Part shown: piece by piece, positions 7,651 through 17,445 of the stretch | Layout: each line of letters starts with the position of its first letter | How positions within the stretch are numbered: the stretch's first letter is position 1 | Assembly (NCBI RefSeq): GCF_900564145.1 | Contig: NZ_UOOB01000001.1 | Span: 3,908,754-3,972,753 of the forward strand | DNA: 64,000 nucleotides | DNA from: Comamonas sp. lk | GTDB lineage: Bacteria; Pseudomonadota; Gammaproteobacteria; Burkholderiales; Burkholderiaceae_C | Direction: 5' to 3' | Notes under the pieces: generated by a model | What the model was told of the DNA's origin: nothing | Seen by the model: only the letters and a program-made list of their open reading frames with translations | Database searches by the model: none | Made by a program: the position numbers and the translations under genes

Positions 7651-8700
7651 TCAGAAGCGGTGCCGCACACCCGCCAGCAGGCTGGTGCCAGAGGAGTTGG
7701 GAATGGCCATGCTCACACGGTCGTACATGACTACGGCATAGACATCGGTGCGCTTGGACAGGAAGTGGTCGTAGCCCAGGCTGACGGTGGTGCGTGTGCC
7801 GCTGGCATTGCCCTGCTCTGCCTTGGTTCTTGCAGCCGCTGCCTTGAAGGTACCGGGCGTGCCGCGTACCGGCACATCCAGGCCCAGAGAATAGGTGCTG
7901 TTCTTGCGATCCTGATCCTTGACCTTGGCCTGACCGTAAGTGGCATAGAGCTTGGCCACGCTGAAGTCATAGCTGCCGCCTACCATCCAGTCGGACTTGG
8001 TCGGCATCACGGCCAAAGAAACCGGGTTGCTGATCTGAGCACGTTCGTAGAAAGCCACCAGACTCAGCGGACCGCCAAAATACAGAGCGTTCAAACCCAC
8101 GTTTTTCTTGCTCTTGTCGCCCTGGCTGCTTTTCTCACCAAACTGATAGTGCAGATTGGCCTTGAGCCCGCCAAAGCTGGGCGTGGTGTAAACGATTTGA
8201 TTGCTCCAGCCCGTATCAGATGACGTGGTCAGATTGCCAGCACCCCAGGCCGCTGTCGTCATATTGGCATGCAACACCAGGGGCGAGACGGTGAACGAGT
8301 CACCAAAGGGGTTGGTCAAAATCGTGGGCAAGAAGTTGGGCGCCTTGTCACGGCCCAGACCCACACGGCCAAAACTGCCGCTCAGGCCTACATTGGCATC
8401 GCGCGCAAAAAAGGGGTCGGCATCGAAGCGGCCCATAGAGCCCGTATCCACACGCATAAAGGCCGTGAGATTGAAGTCGGCCTTCAGCCCCCCGCCCAGG
8501 TCTTCCGTGCCTTTCATACCCCACCAGGAGGTGGTCAGCCCGCCCGAGCCTACCGAAGCCACACGCTCCTGGCCTGCCAGCTTCATGGAGCCCGCATAGG
8601 CATCGACCATACCGGTCAGTTGCACCTGGCTTTGCGCCTGGGCCTGCAAGCCCAGGCAGGACAGTGCGGCTGCGCACAGGCTCATCGAAACAGCTTTCAT
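7651..8700 (-). CDS. Gram-negative trimeric porin
   Basis: A 349-residue outer-membrane porin of the betaproteobacterial Porin_4/OmpC-like type. Residues 1 to about 22 form a signal peptide ending LQAQA. The mature start SQVQLTGMVDAYAGSMK is the first beta strand. The eyelet-loop signature GSFGRVGLGRDKAPNF is present, and the protein ends RHRF with the C-terminal Phe required for outer-membrane assembly. It is a general diffusion channel; selectivity cannot be predicted. It is single-gene, convergent with the DUF4148 copy 2 unit. Confidence 0.9.
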   Translation of the reverse strand: MKAVSMSLCAAALSCLGLQAQAQSQVQLTGMVDAYAGSMKLAGQERVASVGSGGLTTSWWGMKGTEDLGGGLKADFNLTAFMRVDTGSMGRFDADPFFARDANVGLSGSFGRVGLGRDKAPNFLPTILTNPFGDSFTVSPLVLHANMTTAAWGAGNLTTSSDTGWSNQIVYTTPSFGGLKANLHYQFGEKSSQGDKSKKNVGLNALYFGGPLSLVAFYERAQISNPVSLAVMPTKSDWMVGGSYDFSVAKLYATYGQAKVKDQDRKNSTYSLGLDVPVRGTPGTFKAAAARTKAEQGNASGTRTTVSLGYDHFLSKRTDVYAVVMYDRVSMAIPNSSGTSLLAGVRHRF

Positions 8701-8873
8701 GGGTAGTTTCCTCTCTTTGAAGTCATTGACCTACAGACCCATGCAAAAGCCGCGCCAACTTTCGTCACACCAAATTCAAGCCCCTAAGTCCTTGCCCGCC
8801 AGGCGGTCCGGTAAGGACTTGTGCAGCAGCGCGTAACACGACTGTTTCTGCAATGTAAATACATCGTAAAGTG

Positions 8874-8892
8874 AGAATTGTTTTCATTTATA
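8874..8892. promoter_or_regulatory. Putative Fur box upstream of the TonB receptor
   Basis: GAGAATTGTTTTCATTTAT resembles the 19-bp Fur consensus of A/T-rich hexamers with GAGAAT/TTTTCAT halves. It lies 114 nt before the receptor start in the 305-bp gap between the divergent porin and receptor genes. It would make the receptor iron-repressed. Match judged by eye. Confidence 0.6.
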
Positions 8893-9005
8893 CTTCGCGC
8901 GCTTTTCGCACTTTCAGATGGTGGTAGCCAATTGAAGCCGGTGGATTTCGCCCATGCCAATACCAGCCAAGCCAGCACAAAAAATCCATACAACGCGAGG
9001 TAATC

Positions 9006-11090
9006 ATGGTATTGAGGTATTCGCCTCTGGCTGCCGCATTGGGGCTGGCATTTTCTGGCGCCGTCATGGCACAACAGGCCGCCGAGGCCACTCTGGGCGA
9101 GGTTCAGGTGCAAAGCGGGCGCGAGCTGGCACCCAGCTACAACCCGCCCACGGCGACCAGCGCCACCAAGATGGAAGCGCCTCTGCGCGACATTCCCCAG
9201 ACCGTGAACGTCATTCCGCAAAGCCTGCTGCGCGACCAGGCCGTGCAGTCCATGCAGGACGCGCTCAAGCTGGTGCCCGGCGTGGGTCTGTCACACGGTG
9301 ACGGCCAGCGCGACCAGATCACCATTCGCGGCTTCACGGCGATTGCCGATCAGTTTGTGGACGGCCTGCGTGACGACGCCCTGTACTTTCGCGACCTCTC
9401 CAATATCGAGCAGATCGAAGTGCTCAAAGGCCCGGCATCGGTGCTGTATGGCCGAGGCTCTTCGGGAGGCTTGATCAACCGCATCACCAAAAAGCCCGGC
9501 GTCAATCTGAGCGAAGTGGGCCTGACCGTGGGCAGCTGGAATCAGCGTCGCGGCGAATTCGACTTGGCGCGCGCGCCGGAAGACAGCCGCTTTGCCTTGC
9601 GCGTCACGGGCGCTTTGGAGAAGGCGGACAGCTACCGCGACCCACAGTTTCTGGACCGCGAAGCCTTGTCGGCATCCATGCTGTTCAAGGCCTCGGCCAG
9701 CACCAATGTGCTGCTGCAGGTGGATCATCTGAAAGACAGCCGCATCACCGACTTCGGCATCCCCGCCCTCAACGGCCGCCCCATCAATGTGCGCCCCGGT
9801 GCCTACTATGGTGCAGCCAATGCCCGCGATGCAGACGTGAGCACCGCCAAGGTGGACTCGCTCAGCCTCACGCTCAATCACCGCTTCAGCGACAGCTTGT
9901 CGCTGCGCAATGCCTTCCGCACCTACGACTACTCGCTGGTGCGCCGCAACACCCTGGTGGGATCGGTCAATGAAAAAGCCCTGACCGCCTCGCTGACCCG
10001 CGGCAATGTCAACCGCGACGAGGATGGCTTCTTCAACCAGACCGAGCTGACGCACAAGACTACGCTGGCCGGCATGGAGCACCAGTTCCTGTACGGCGTG
10101 GAAATGGGTCGCCAGGACAAGAGCCAGCGCGTGCTGTCCCAGTCCGCAGGCACGATTTCGCTGTTCAACCCGGTGCTGCCGGTGGTTCCCATGGACATTA
10201 CGGGCGCTCCCAGCAACGACAACCTGGGCAAGTTCAATGTGGCCAGCGCCTATGTTCAGGACCTGCTCATTCTGTCCAAAAACTGGAAGGCCCTGGCCGG
10301 CATTCGCTACGACCGCTTCGAGCAGGCCACGCGCGAGCGCATTGCCGGGCGCCCCAACCTGAGCCGTACCGATACGGCCTGGAGCCCGCGCGTGGGCCTG
10401 GTCTATCAGCCCAGCGCCAACTGGTCTTACTACGCATCGTGGAGCAAGTCTTTCCAGCCCTCAGGCGAAGCCTTCTCGCTGGCGGCCAACAACGTCGACA
10501 TCGCTCCGGAAAAAACCACCAGCGCAGAAATCGGCGCCAAGTGGGAGCTGATGGACGGCAAGGCATCGGCCACGGCCTCTCTGTTCCGGGTGGAGCGTAC
10601 CAATATCAAGAGCCTGGACCCCGTCCTCAACAAGCTGGTGCCCCTGGGCGTGCAACGCACCAACGGCCTCGAACTAACCTTTAGCGGAGAAGTCGCTCCC
10701 AGCTGGCAAGTCTGGGCCGGCTATGCCTTCCTGGATAGCGAAATGACCAGCTCGCCCACCCCGGGCATCCAAGGCAAGCGCGCCACGCTCACCCCTCGCC
10801 ATAGCGCCAATCTGTGGCTGACCAAGGCTTTGGGTAACGGCTTTGGCCTGGGCGGTGGCCTGAACTATGTGGGTGCACGCGATGCCGATCCGTTGAACAC
10901 CGTGACCCTGCCCGGCTACACCACGGTGGACGCCATGGCCTACTACCGCCAAGGCGCCTGGGATCTGCAGCTCAAGCTCAACAATCTGCTGGACCGCCGC
11001 TACATCGTCTCCGGCCACGGCAGCTCGGCCAATCTGAATCTGCCCGGCGCCCCCCGCTCCGCGCAGCTGATTGCCCGCTACCGCTTCTAA
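9006..11090 (+). CDS. TonB-dependent siderophore receptor
   Basis: A 694-residue outer-membrane receptor with a signal peptide (1 to about 22, ending VMA). A TonB-box-like stretch (LGEVQVQ) is followed by the plug domain (about 45-155) with RDIPQTVNVIP and the DQITIRGF and VLKGPASVLYGRGSSGGLIN motifs of the FhuA/FecA-type siderophore receptor group. The 22-strand barrel ends ARYRF with C-terminal Phe. It has no secretin-like signalling extension, so it should not control an ECF sigma factor. No siderophore biosynthesis genes are nearby, which suggests use of foreign siderophores. A Fur-type site lies upstream and a PepSY membrane gene follows at once. Confidence 0.92.
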   Translation: MVLRYSPLAAALGLAFSGAVMAQQAAEATLGEVQVQSGRELAPSYNPPTATSATKMEAPLRDIPQTVNVIPQSLLRDQAVQSMQDALKLVPGVGLSHGDGQRDQITIRGFTAIADQFVDGLRDDALYFRDLSNIEQIEVLKGPASVLYGRGSSGGLINRITKKPGVNLSEVGLTVGSWNQRRGEFDLARAPEDSRFALRVTGALEKADSYRDPQFLDREALSASMLFKASASTNVLLQVDHLKDSRITDFGIPALNGRPINVRPGAYYGAANARDADVSTAKVDSLSLTLNHRFSDSLSLRNAFRTYDYSLVRRNTLVGSVNEKALTASLTRGNVNRDEDGFFNQTELTHKTTLAGMEHQFLYGVEMGRQDKSQRVLSQSAGTISLFNPVLPVVPMDITGAPSNDNLGKFNVASAYVQDLLILSKNWKALAGIRYDRFEQATRERIAGRPNLSRTDTAWSPRVGLVYQPSANWSYYASWSKSFQPSGEAFSLAANNVDIAPEKTTSAEIGAKWELMDGKASATASLFRVERTNIKSLDPVLNKLVPLGVQRTNGLELTFSGEVAPSWQVWAGYAFLDSEMTSSPTPGIQGKRATLTPRHSANLWLTKALGNGFGLGGGLNYVGARDADPLNTVTLPGYTTVDAMAYYRQGAWDLQLKLNNLLDRRYIVSGHGSSANLNLPGAPRSAQLIARYRF

Positions 11091-11097
11091 GCCTCAC

Positions 11098-11790
11098 ATG
11101 CCCACAAGCACCTTCTCCCCGATTTCCAAGCCCGCCGCCGACAAACCCCGAAGTGGCGGCCACCTGTTTGTGCCCTCGCGCTGGCACCGTCCAGCCGTGC
11201 TCAAGTGGTTGCGGCGCACCCATGCCTGGTTGGGAATGTGGGGAGCGGTGCTGGGCCTGTTGTTTGGCGGCACGGGCTTGCTGCTCAACCATCGCGCCAC
11301 CATGAAGATCCCGGGGCCGACCAATGCCAGCACCCAATGGCAGATGGCCCTGCCCCAGCCCCTGCCTGCCGATATCGATGCGCTGACCCGGCATTTGCAG
11401 CTGGAGCTGGGCATTGATCATGCGCCGCACAAGAAAATAGTGGACCCGGCCGGGCCTACGCCCTGGCCGGGAGCGATACAGCCCGAGCACTGGGGCATTG
11501 CCTTTGCCACGCCGCGCATTACCGTGAATGCCGACTACTGGGCGGGCAACCAATCGGTCACCATCAAGCGCATTGACCCCAACTGGCTGTCGCGCCTCAA
11601 CCGTCTGCACATGGCAACCGGCGCCAGTGCCGCCTGGATTTTGCTCACCGACACCCTGGCAGGGGCACTCATCATGCTCTCCATTACCGGCCTGCTGCTG
11701 TGGACCAAGCTGCACGGGCCGCGCCTGCTGGCCCTGGGCCTGATGGGCACTTGCACCACCCTGCTGGTCACGCTGGCGCTGCTGGCCTAA
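11098..11790 (+). CDS. PepSY-associated inner-membrane protein
   Basis: A 230-residue protein in the PepSY_TM group. An N-terminal cytoplasmic segment leads to transmembrane helix 1 (HAWLGMWGAVLGLLFGGTGLLLNHR). A periplasmic PepSY-like region (about 75-160) precedes helices 2 and 3 near the C-terminus. It starts 7 nt after the receptor stop, so it is in the same operon. Such proteins commonly accompany TonB receptors, and some act as ferric-siderophore reductases in the inner membrane. That role is plausible here but unproven. The ATG at 11098 was preferred to a TTG inside the receptor gene. Confidence 0.8.
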   Translation: MPTSTFSPISKPAADKPRSGGHLFVPSRWHRPAVLKWLRRTHAWLGMWGAVLGLLFGGTGLLLNHRATMKIPGPTNASTQWQMALPQPLPADIDALTRHLQLELGIDHAPHKKIVDPAGPTPWPGAIQPEHWGIAFATPRITVNADYWAGNQSVTIKRIDPNWLSRLNRLHMATGASAAWILLTDTLAGALIMLSITGLLLWTKLHGPRLLALGLMGTCTTLLVTLALLA

Positions 11791-11799
11791 TGCTCCCGC

Positions 11800-13023
11800 T
11801 CAGTGCGAGCCGGGAGACAGCTTGAACTGCTCGGCCAGCTTCAGCATCATGAAGACGCAGCCCGCACCGCCCAGCGCAATCAGCACCCCGCCCACATAGC
11901 CGATCTGCCCCATGCCCCAGTGCAGGCTGACCTGGCTGCCCAGCAAGGCTCCGGCACCAATGCCGATGTTGAAAATGCCCGAGAACATGGACATGGCCAC
12001 ATCGGTGGCGTCCGGCGCCAGCCTGAGCACCTTGGACTGCATGGACAGCGCAAAGCAGATCATGGCCACGCCCCAGACGGCGCTGAGCAGATACAGACTC
12101 CAGACCTCGGCGCTGCTCGCCATCAGCAGCAGCAGGCTCAGCGCCAGCACCGCGATGGAAGCCAGCAAAAAGCCGCGCGGGAACTTCATGCCCATCCAGC
12201 TGAACAGCACGCTGCCCACAATGCCCATGCCGCCGTACAGCAGCAGCACGGCCGTGGTCACATCGCCCTCAAAACCGGCAATGTTCTGCACAAAAGGCTC
12301 GATATAGCTATAGCCCGTGAACTGCCCGGTAATCACCACCACCAGCAGCGCATAAATGCCCACCAGCGCCGGGCGCTTGAACAGCATGGGCACGCTGGCC
12401 AGAGAGCCTGCGTTCTCGCTGGGCAGTCCGGGCAGCAGCTTGCCCAGCACCAGCATCACCACGGCGGCCACGCCGCCTATGGCCAGGAATGTCATGCGCC
12501 AGCCCAGCAACTCGCCCACCACACGGCCCAACGGAATACCCAGCACCATGGCCATGGAGGTACCCGTGGCCAGCAGGCTCAGCGCCAGGGCTTTTTTGCC
12601 CGGCGGCGCCACACGCACGGCCAGCGATGCCGTGATGGACCAGAAAATGGCGTGCGACAGCGCAATGCCGATGCGACTGATGACCAGCGAGGTGAAACTC
12701 CAGGCCACGCCCGATACCAGGTGGCAGAGCACAAACACGCCAAACACCCACATCAGCAGCTTGCGCCGCTCCACCTTGCGCGTCATCAGCATGAAGGGCA
12801 GCGAGGCCAGGGCCACCACCCAGGCATAGATAGTGAGCATCAGCCCCACCTGCTCCACCGGCATGCCAAAGCTGGAGCCTATGCCGCTGAGCAGGCCCAC
12901 GGGCACGAACTCGCTGGTGTTGAAAACAAAAGCGCCCAGCGCCAGCGCAATCACGCTGAGCCAGGCTTGCAGCGGCGTGCGATCGGCCGCTGATAAAGCA
13001 GGAGAAGAAGAGGAGTTGGACAT
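11800..13023 (-). CDS. MFS efflux transporter, SotB/NepI-like (DHA1 group)
   Basis: A 407-residue, 12-helix major facilitator. The signature [21 protein letters not shown] in helix 1 and the start of helix 2 is typical of the SotB/YdhP/NepI sugar or purine efflux branch. The loop 2-3 motif is [12 protein letters not shown]. Motif C is recognisable in helix 5 ([18 protein letters not shown]). The substrate cannot be told from sequence. It is encoded alone, convergent with the PepSY gene and 147 nt from the oxidoreductase upstream, in the same direction. Confidence 0.85.
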   Translation of the reverse strand: MSNSSSSPALSAADRTPLQAWLSVIALALGAFVFNTSEFVPVGLLSGIGSSFGMPVEQVGLMLTIYAWVVALASLPFMLMTRKVERRKLLMWVFGVFVLCHLVSGVAWSFTSLVISRIGIALSHAIFWSITASLAVRVAPPGKKALALSLLATGTSMAMVLGIPLGRVVGELLGWRMTFLAIGGVAAVVMLVLGKLLPGLPSENAGSLASVPMLFKRPALVGIYALLVVVITGQFTGYSYIEPFVQNIAGFEGDVTTAVLLLYGGMGIVGSVLFSWMGMKFPRGFLLASIAVLALSLLLLMASSAEVWSLYLLSAVWGVAMICFALSMQSKVLRLAPDATDVAMSMFSGIFNIGIGAGALLGSQVSLHWGMGQIGYVGGVLIALGGAGCVFMMLKLAEQFKLSPGSH

Positions 13024-13170
13024 GGTCTGGCAATCGGCCCAGCGCAGGCCGCCAAAGGCCTGCCGTCACAGGCAAGGCCGCTTATTGTGCGCGCCGGCGG
13101 CGGCCGCCGACGCCTCTCAAGCCCAAGCCCTTGCAGCACGGCAGGGTCTGCAGGGCCTTGAAGCCAAGCC

Positions 13171-13839
13171 TCAATACGCGACTGTAAAGCGCTCGCGCAG
13201 ATGGGTGTTCCGGTCCAGCGCGTCAATCAGCGCCACGGCCAGATCGGCGGCCGAGATATCGCCTGGCGTGCCGTCGGCCTGCATCAGCGGCTCATCCTTG
13301 CCCGTGCGGTACTGGCCGGTACGGCCCTGGGCCTGCGCCGCAGAACTGCCGTGAAAGCCCACGGCCGGGCTCAGCAGCGTCCAGTCCAGTGCCGCTTCTT
13401 TTTGCAGCTCGGTAAACATATCGCGGGCAGCCGTGGCACCGGGCTTGATGGCGGCAGGAAACTCCGGCGAATCCACCAGCTGCTGACCGTTCACATACAG
13501 GCTGCCTGCGCCGCCCACCACGATGTAGCGCTTCACGCCGGCGGCTTTCACGCCCTGCACGATGGCGCGCGAGCCCTGCATGAAGTCGGCATAGATATTG
13601 GGATTGGTCCAGCCTGCGTTAAAGGCGCTGACCACGGCATCCACACCGGCCACGGCACGCTCGACCTCGTTGGCTTGGAGCACATCGGCCTTGATGATCT
13701 GCACATGCTCGCGCACTGGAAATTTCTCGGGGTGGCGCACCAGGGCCACCACCTCATGACCACGGTTGAGCAACTCCTGCAGCACGGCAGCGCCGACAAA
13801 ACCCGTGGCACCAATCAAAGCGACTTTCATGAGATTCAT
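13171..13839 (-). CDS. NAD(P)H-binding oxidoreductase, atypical SDR
   Basis: A 222-residue single-domain Rossmann protein. The N-terminal GATGFVG dinucleotide site at residues 10-16 is followed by the helix LNRGHEVVALVRHPEKF. YIVVGGAGSLYV and a late LSPAVGFH segment match the NmrA/YwnB-like atypical SDR family (NAD(P)-bd_10). The catalytic YxxxK of classical SDRs is absent, so it may be a reductase of small molecules or a redox sensor. Two in-frame ATGs exist (13839 and 13830); the second begins MKVALIG. It is divergent from a LysR regulator 98 bp away, which probably controls it. Confidence 0.83.
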   Translation of the reverse strand: MNLMKVALIGATGFVGAAVLQELLNRGHEVVALVRHPEKFPVREHVQIIKADVLQANEVERAVAGVDAVVSAFNAGWTNPNIYADFMQGSRAIVQGVKAAGVKRYIVVGGAGSLYVNGQQLVDSPEFPAAIKPGATAARDMFTELQKEAALDWTLLSPAVGFHGSSAAQAQGRTGQYRTGKDEPLMQADGTPGDISAADLAVALIDALDRNTHLRERFTVAY

Positions 13840-13937
13840 CCTTGTGTTTCAACAGGGCTAAAGATTAAAAGTTTCAGGCCCGAATAAAAACCCCTTTGAG
13901 CCACGAAGACTTTGAAGCTGTACTTCACAATCAGTGC

Positions 13938-14855
13938 ATGGAAGACTTCAAACGCATGGCGATCTTCGCCTCCGTGGTCGAACAAGGCTCCATGAGCGGC
14001 GCGGCGCGTCTGCTGGACATGACGCCCTCGGCCATCAGCCAGCACATACGCCAGCTTGAGCGCGAAGCCGGCATCACCTTGCTGCACCGCTCCACCCGGC
14101 AGCTGAGCCTGACCGATGCGGGTCAGCGCTTTTATACCCAGTGCGCCACCATGTGCGAGGCCGCCAACCGAGCCAGGGCCGAACTGGCCGCCGAGCGCCA
14201 GGAGCCCAGTGGCGAGCTGCGCATGTCCGCTCCGGCAGGCTTTACCCTGCACGCCGCGCCCGCCCTGGGCGCGTGGCTGGCCCGCCACCCGGCGCTGCGT
14301 CTGCGGCTGCTGATGGACGATGCACCCATAGACCTGATCCAGGCCCGGGTGGATCTGGCCCTGCGCTTTGGCACGTTGGCAGATTCAAGCTGGGTAGCCC
14401 GCCTGCTGGGCCGCAGCGCCACCGTGCTGTGCGCAGCACCGCAATGGATAGCCGCACAAAAACAGCTAGTGCAGCAACCCGCCGACCTGGCCCAGGCCCA
14501 CTGGCTGGATTTGAGCCGCAGCGACAAGCCAGAGCTGGAGTTGCACTGGCACCACAGCGCCAGCGGCGAGCAAGCGCATTTTCAGGTCCTGCCGCAAATG
14601 GTGAGCAACCACCGCAGCGCCGTGCAGCAGTTTTGCGAAGCCGGCCTGGGCGTGGCCCTGCTTTCAGCCCATGACGTGACCGCCAGCCTGCGCGCGGGCC
14701 GCCTGGTGCGGCTGCTGCCGGACTGGGATATGGGCCAGCTGGATATCTGGGCCGTCACCCCGCAACGCGATGTGCAAAGCGCCAAGGTCAGACAGGCCAT
14801 GGAGGTACTGCGCCAGTACTTTGCACAGCTGGACGGCATGCAGCAGACGCTATGA
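13938..14855 (+). CDS. LysR-family transcriptional regulator
   Basis: A 305-residue LTTR. The N-terminal helix-turn-helix (residues 1-60: MAIFASVVEQGSMSGAARLL then SAISQHIRQLE) is followed by the substrate-binding domain (about 90-295). The CrgA/AaeR-type sequence AELAAERQEPSGELRMSAP marks the linker. It is divergent from the NAD(P)-binding oxidoreductase gene; LTTRs usually regulate such divergent neighbours. The ATG at 13938 gives the standard family N-terminus; the upstream in-frame start adds 14 unsupported residues. Confidence 0.87.
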   Translation: MEDFKRMAIFASVVEQGSMSGAARLLDMTPSAISQHIRQLEREAGITLLHRSTRQLSLTDAGQRFYTQCATMCEAANRARAELAAERQEPSGELRMSAPAGFTLHAAPALGAWLARHPALRLRLLMDDAPIDLIQARVDLALRFGTLADSSWVARLLGRSATVLCAAPQWIAAQKQLVQQPADLAQAHWLDLSRSDKPELELHWHHSASGEQAHFQVLPQMVSNHRSAVQQFCEAGLGVALLSAHDVTASLRAGRLVRLLPDWDMGQLDIWAVTPQRDVQSAKVRQAMEVLRQYFAQLDGMQQTL

Positions 14856-14954
14856 ATAGCAAAGCAGCTTGCGCATCATTGGCAATGATTTCAGCTCTGT
14901 TTTGCTTTGATATTTAGATGACTGAAGCGCTAGTCACTCATATTTCAAGAGCAT

Positions 14955-14983
14955 AAAAAAGGCCTGCCGCAGTGGCAGGCCTT
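14955..14983 (-). terminator. Intrinsic terminator of the LivK-like gene
   Basis: A perfect 10-bp stem AAGGCCTGCC / GGCAGGCCTT with a short loop, followed on the minus strand by a run of T residues (A-run at 14955-14960). Located 51 nt past the stop. Confidence 0.8.
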
Positions 14984-15033
14984 GTCGTATCCGGGTGCCT
15001 GTACAGCACCCGGCGGCACTCAAGCGTTGATGT

Positions 15034-16170
15034 TCACTTCTGCTCGATAGGCGTCTTGGCGCCGTTCACATAGCGGCTCAGCGTGTAGCTGGGGTTCTTC
15101 ATTTCGCCGTTCTTCTCGAAAGCGATCTTGGAAGTCACGCCCTGGAAGTCCGACTTTTGCAGGAAGGGGATATAGACCTTGGGGTCCCAGGAGTTGGCGC
15201 GCTTCATGGCATCGGCCAGCAGATGCGTCGCGTCATAGAAGTAAGGGCTGTAGACCTGGAACTGGCCGGGGTACTTGGCGTCATAGCGCTTCTTCCACTC
15301 CGTGCCGCCGGGCATCTTGCCTATCGAGGCACCGCCGTCGGCACAGACCACGTTTTCCAGCGGCTTGGCACCGGCCGCCACCTTGGCCAGCTCGGTCACG
15401 CAAATGCCGTCGCCGCCAAACATCTTGACGTCATTCATGCCCAGCTGAGCCATCTGGCGCAGCATGGGGCCGGCCTGGCCGTACATGCCGCCGTAGAAGA
15501 TGGCATCGGGCTTCTTGGCCTTGATGGAGGTCAGGATGGCCATGAAGTCCGTGGCCTTGTCGTTGGTGAACTCGTTAGCAACGATCTTGATGCCCTGCTT
15601 TTCAGCATCCTTCTTGAACACATTGGCCAGACCCTGGCCGTAGGCCGTACGGTCGTCGATCACGGCCACATTCTTTAGCTTGAGATCCTTGGCCGCATAG
15701 GTAGCCAGCGCAGCGCCCAGGGCGTTGTCATTGGCGATGACGCGATACGTGGTATTCCAGCCGGGTTTGGTCAGATCGGGGTTGGTGGCGGCCCCCGTAA
15801 TCATGGGAATGCCGCAGTCATTGAACACCTTGGACGAAGGAATGGCCACGCCCGAGTTCACAAAAGCCACGGCGCCTGCCACCTTGTCATCGCAGAGCTT
15901 TTGCGAAGCGGCCGTGCCTTGCTTGGGGTCGGCCACGTCGTCTTCGGCCACCAGAACGAATTTGATCTTCTTGCCGGCAATCACCATGCCCTTGGCATTG
16001 AGCTCCTCAATGGCCATGCGCACGCCGTTTTCATCGTCCTTGCCGAAATGGGCCTGAGGGCCGGACACAGGGCCGATGTGGCCGATCTTGATGACCTGCT
16101 CCTGGGCCATCACCGCTGTGCCCATGCCAGCGATCGCGGTCGCAATACACAGCTTGCCAAACTTATTCAT
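15034..16170 (-). CDS. Branched-chain amino acid ABC transporter substrate-binding protein
   Basis: A 378-residue periplasmic binding protein of the LivJ/LivK class. A signal peptide (MNKFGKLCIATAIAGMGTAVMA) is followed by QVIKIGHIGPVSGPQAHFGKD. The family regions KIKFVLVAEDDVADPKQGTA and AVIDDRTAYGQGLA are present. It is a solitary receptor: no LivHMGF permease or ATPase genes are adjacent, so it must share a system encoded elsewhere. The ATG at 16170 is the only start that yields a proper signal peptide; a longer upstream frame is spurious. A strong terminator follows. Confidence 0.9.
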   Translation of the reverse strand: MNKFGKLCIATAIAGMGTAVMAQEQVIKIGHIGPVSGPQAHFGKDDENGVRMAIEELNAKGMVIAGKKIKFVLVAEDDVADPKQGTAASQKLCDDKVAGAVAFVNSGVAIPSSKVFNDCGIPMITGAATNPDLTKPGWNTTYRVIANDNALGAALATYAAKDLKLKNVAVIDDRTAYGQGLANVFKKDAEKQGIKIVANEFTNDKATDFMAILTSIKAKKPDAIFYGGMYGQAGPMLRQMAQLGMNDVKMFGGDGICVTELAKVAAGAKPLENVVCADGGASIGKMPGGTEWKKRYDAKYPGQFQVYSPYFYDATHLLADAMKRANSWDPKVYIPFLQKSDFQGVTSKIAFEKNGEMKNPSYTLSRYVNGAKTPIEQK

Positions 16171-16406
16171 TGTGCACTCCACTCGGTTGAGACAAGCTGC
16201 AACCTTATGCCTGCGCACCGCATATTGGCAATGGCGCAATCGCCAGGGGCTCAGGACTGCGACACCGGCACAACAATCAGCGTTTTCATGGATCGGCAGA
16301 CGCTGAAAGCTGTGCTGCATTGGCCTGCTCTCAAACCCTGCGCCAGACCTGCCGCCACACCGGAGTCATGCGTGGCAGCAAGGCAGCGGCTTCAAGCGAA
16401 ACGGAT

Positions 16407-16949
16407 TCAGGCAGCCTTGGCCTGGCCCAGAGCCTCGACCTGGGCCAGTTGTTCCAGCGCGGCCAGGCAGGCGTGGGAGACTTCCACGCCTTTTTTCACA
16501 AAATGCTGGCGGAAGAACTCCACATGATCGCCGTGCTCATGAAAATCGCGCGGCGTGAGCACGGCCGAGAACACCGGCACTTCCGAATCCAGCTGCACCC
16601 GCATCAAGCCGTCAATCACCGCTGTGGTCACGAATTCATGGCGGTAGATGCCACCGTTGACGATGAGCGCACAGGCAATCACCGCATCAAAGCGGCCGCT
16701 TTGCACCAGCTTCTTGGCCAGGAGCGGAATTTCGAACGCGCCGGGCACGTTGAAATGCTGGATATTGGCGGCGGGCACGCCCTGCGCCTGCAACTCGGCA
16801 TGTGCGGAGTCGCGGGCCTGATGCACCACATCGGTGTGCCAGCTGGCACTGATGACCGCAATACGGCTGCGGCTGGCCACGGCCTTCCAGGGAGTGCCCT
16901 GAGAAGTGGCGTGAGTTTCGAAATTCATTGAGATAGGGGTCTGATTCAT
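16407..16949 (-). CDS. ribH2: 6,7-dimethyl-8-ribityllumazine synthase, RibH2 type
   Basis: A 180-residue lumazine synthase. The family condenses 5-amino-6-ribitylaminouracil with 3,4-dihydroxy-2-butanone 4-phosphate, the step before riboflavin. VPGAFEIPLLAKKL is the substrate-site block. GGIYRHEFVTTAVIDGLM and VLTPRDFHEHGDHVEFF match the decameric RibH2 form known from Brucella and Mesorhizobium, not the icosahedral RibH1 of E. coli. The other riboflavin genes are not nearby. An FMN riboswitch lies upstream, and a GAAGG ribosome site supports the ATG at 16949. A second Met at 16928 is possible. Confidence 0.9.
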   Translation of the reverse strand: MNQTPISMNFETHATSQGTPWKAVASRSRIAVISASWHTDVVHQARDSAHAELQAQGVPAANIQHFNVPGAFEIPLLAKKLVQSGRFDAVIACALIVNGGIYRHEFVTTAVIDGLMRVQLDSEVPVFSAVLTPRDFHEHGDHVEFFRQHFVKKGVEVSHACLAALEQLAQVEALGQAKAA

Positions 16950-17060
16950 GGTTTGCCTTCAATCGATATGGCCAATGAATCAGGGCGTGCGCAGACATCC
17001 CGCCATGCGGCAGCGCAAGCGATTGCGCACCCTGCATGAAAAGTGCTGCGCGGTCTCTTT

Positions 17061-17207
17061 CATCCGGACTATGACCGTCGGCTCTGGCATTTCACCAGAT
17101 CTGCTGACCCTGCAGACCCTAACCGGGCCTGCAGGCGCTCGCGGGCTGCTGCAGTCGGGCTGCAGATACCGCCGGTGGGGAATTTCGCCCCGCCCTGAGA
17201 ACGCTTT
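17061..17207 (-). promoter_or_regulatory. FMN riboswitch (RFN element) controlling ribH2
   Basis: On the minus strand the conserved RFN blocks occur in order: TTCTCAGGGCGGGG, AATTCCCCACCGGCGGTA, AGCCCGCGAGCG, AGATCTGGTGAAATGCCAGA, GCCGACGGTCATAGTCCGGA and TGAAAG. The element ends about 110 nt before the ribH2 start. Between them is a second hairpin (arms 16981-16993 and 17024-17034, one bulge) that could act as the expression platform close to the start codon. FMN binding should turn ribH2 expression down. Confidence 0.95.
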
Positions 17208-17445
17208 GCTCCGCAAAATCGGAGCAGGCTACCGAGATGCGGCCTGCAATTTGCGGAAAACGAAACCATTCTAGCCATGCTTTTGCACCGATTCGGCCAT
17301 CAGGGTCACCCCGGCGTCAGCCGCCCGCATGCACTCGACGCAGCCTCCTGGCTTGCCAGAGCAGCCCAAGTCAACTGACGACCTGCTTCAAGCGTTAAAC
17401 AACACATAAGCGGTCTGCTTTTGCCGGGCCGCAACCCCTAGAGAC

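Noticed and set aside
11803..12993. 396-codon plus-strand open frame opposite the MFS gene at 11800-13023
   Set aside because: Extreme His/Gln content with no hydrophobic core; the opposite strand encodes a clear 12-helix transporter.
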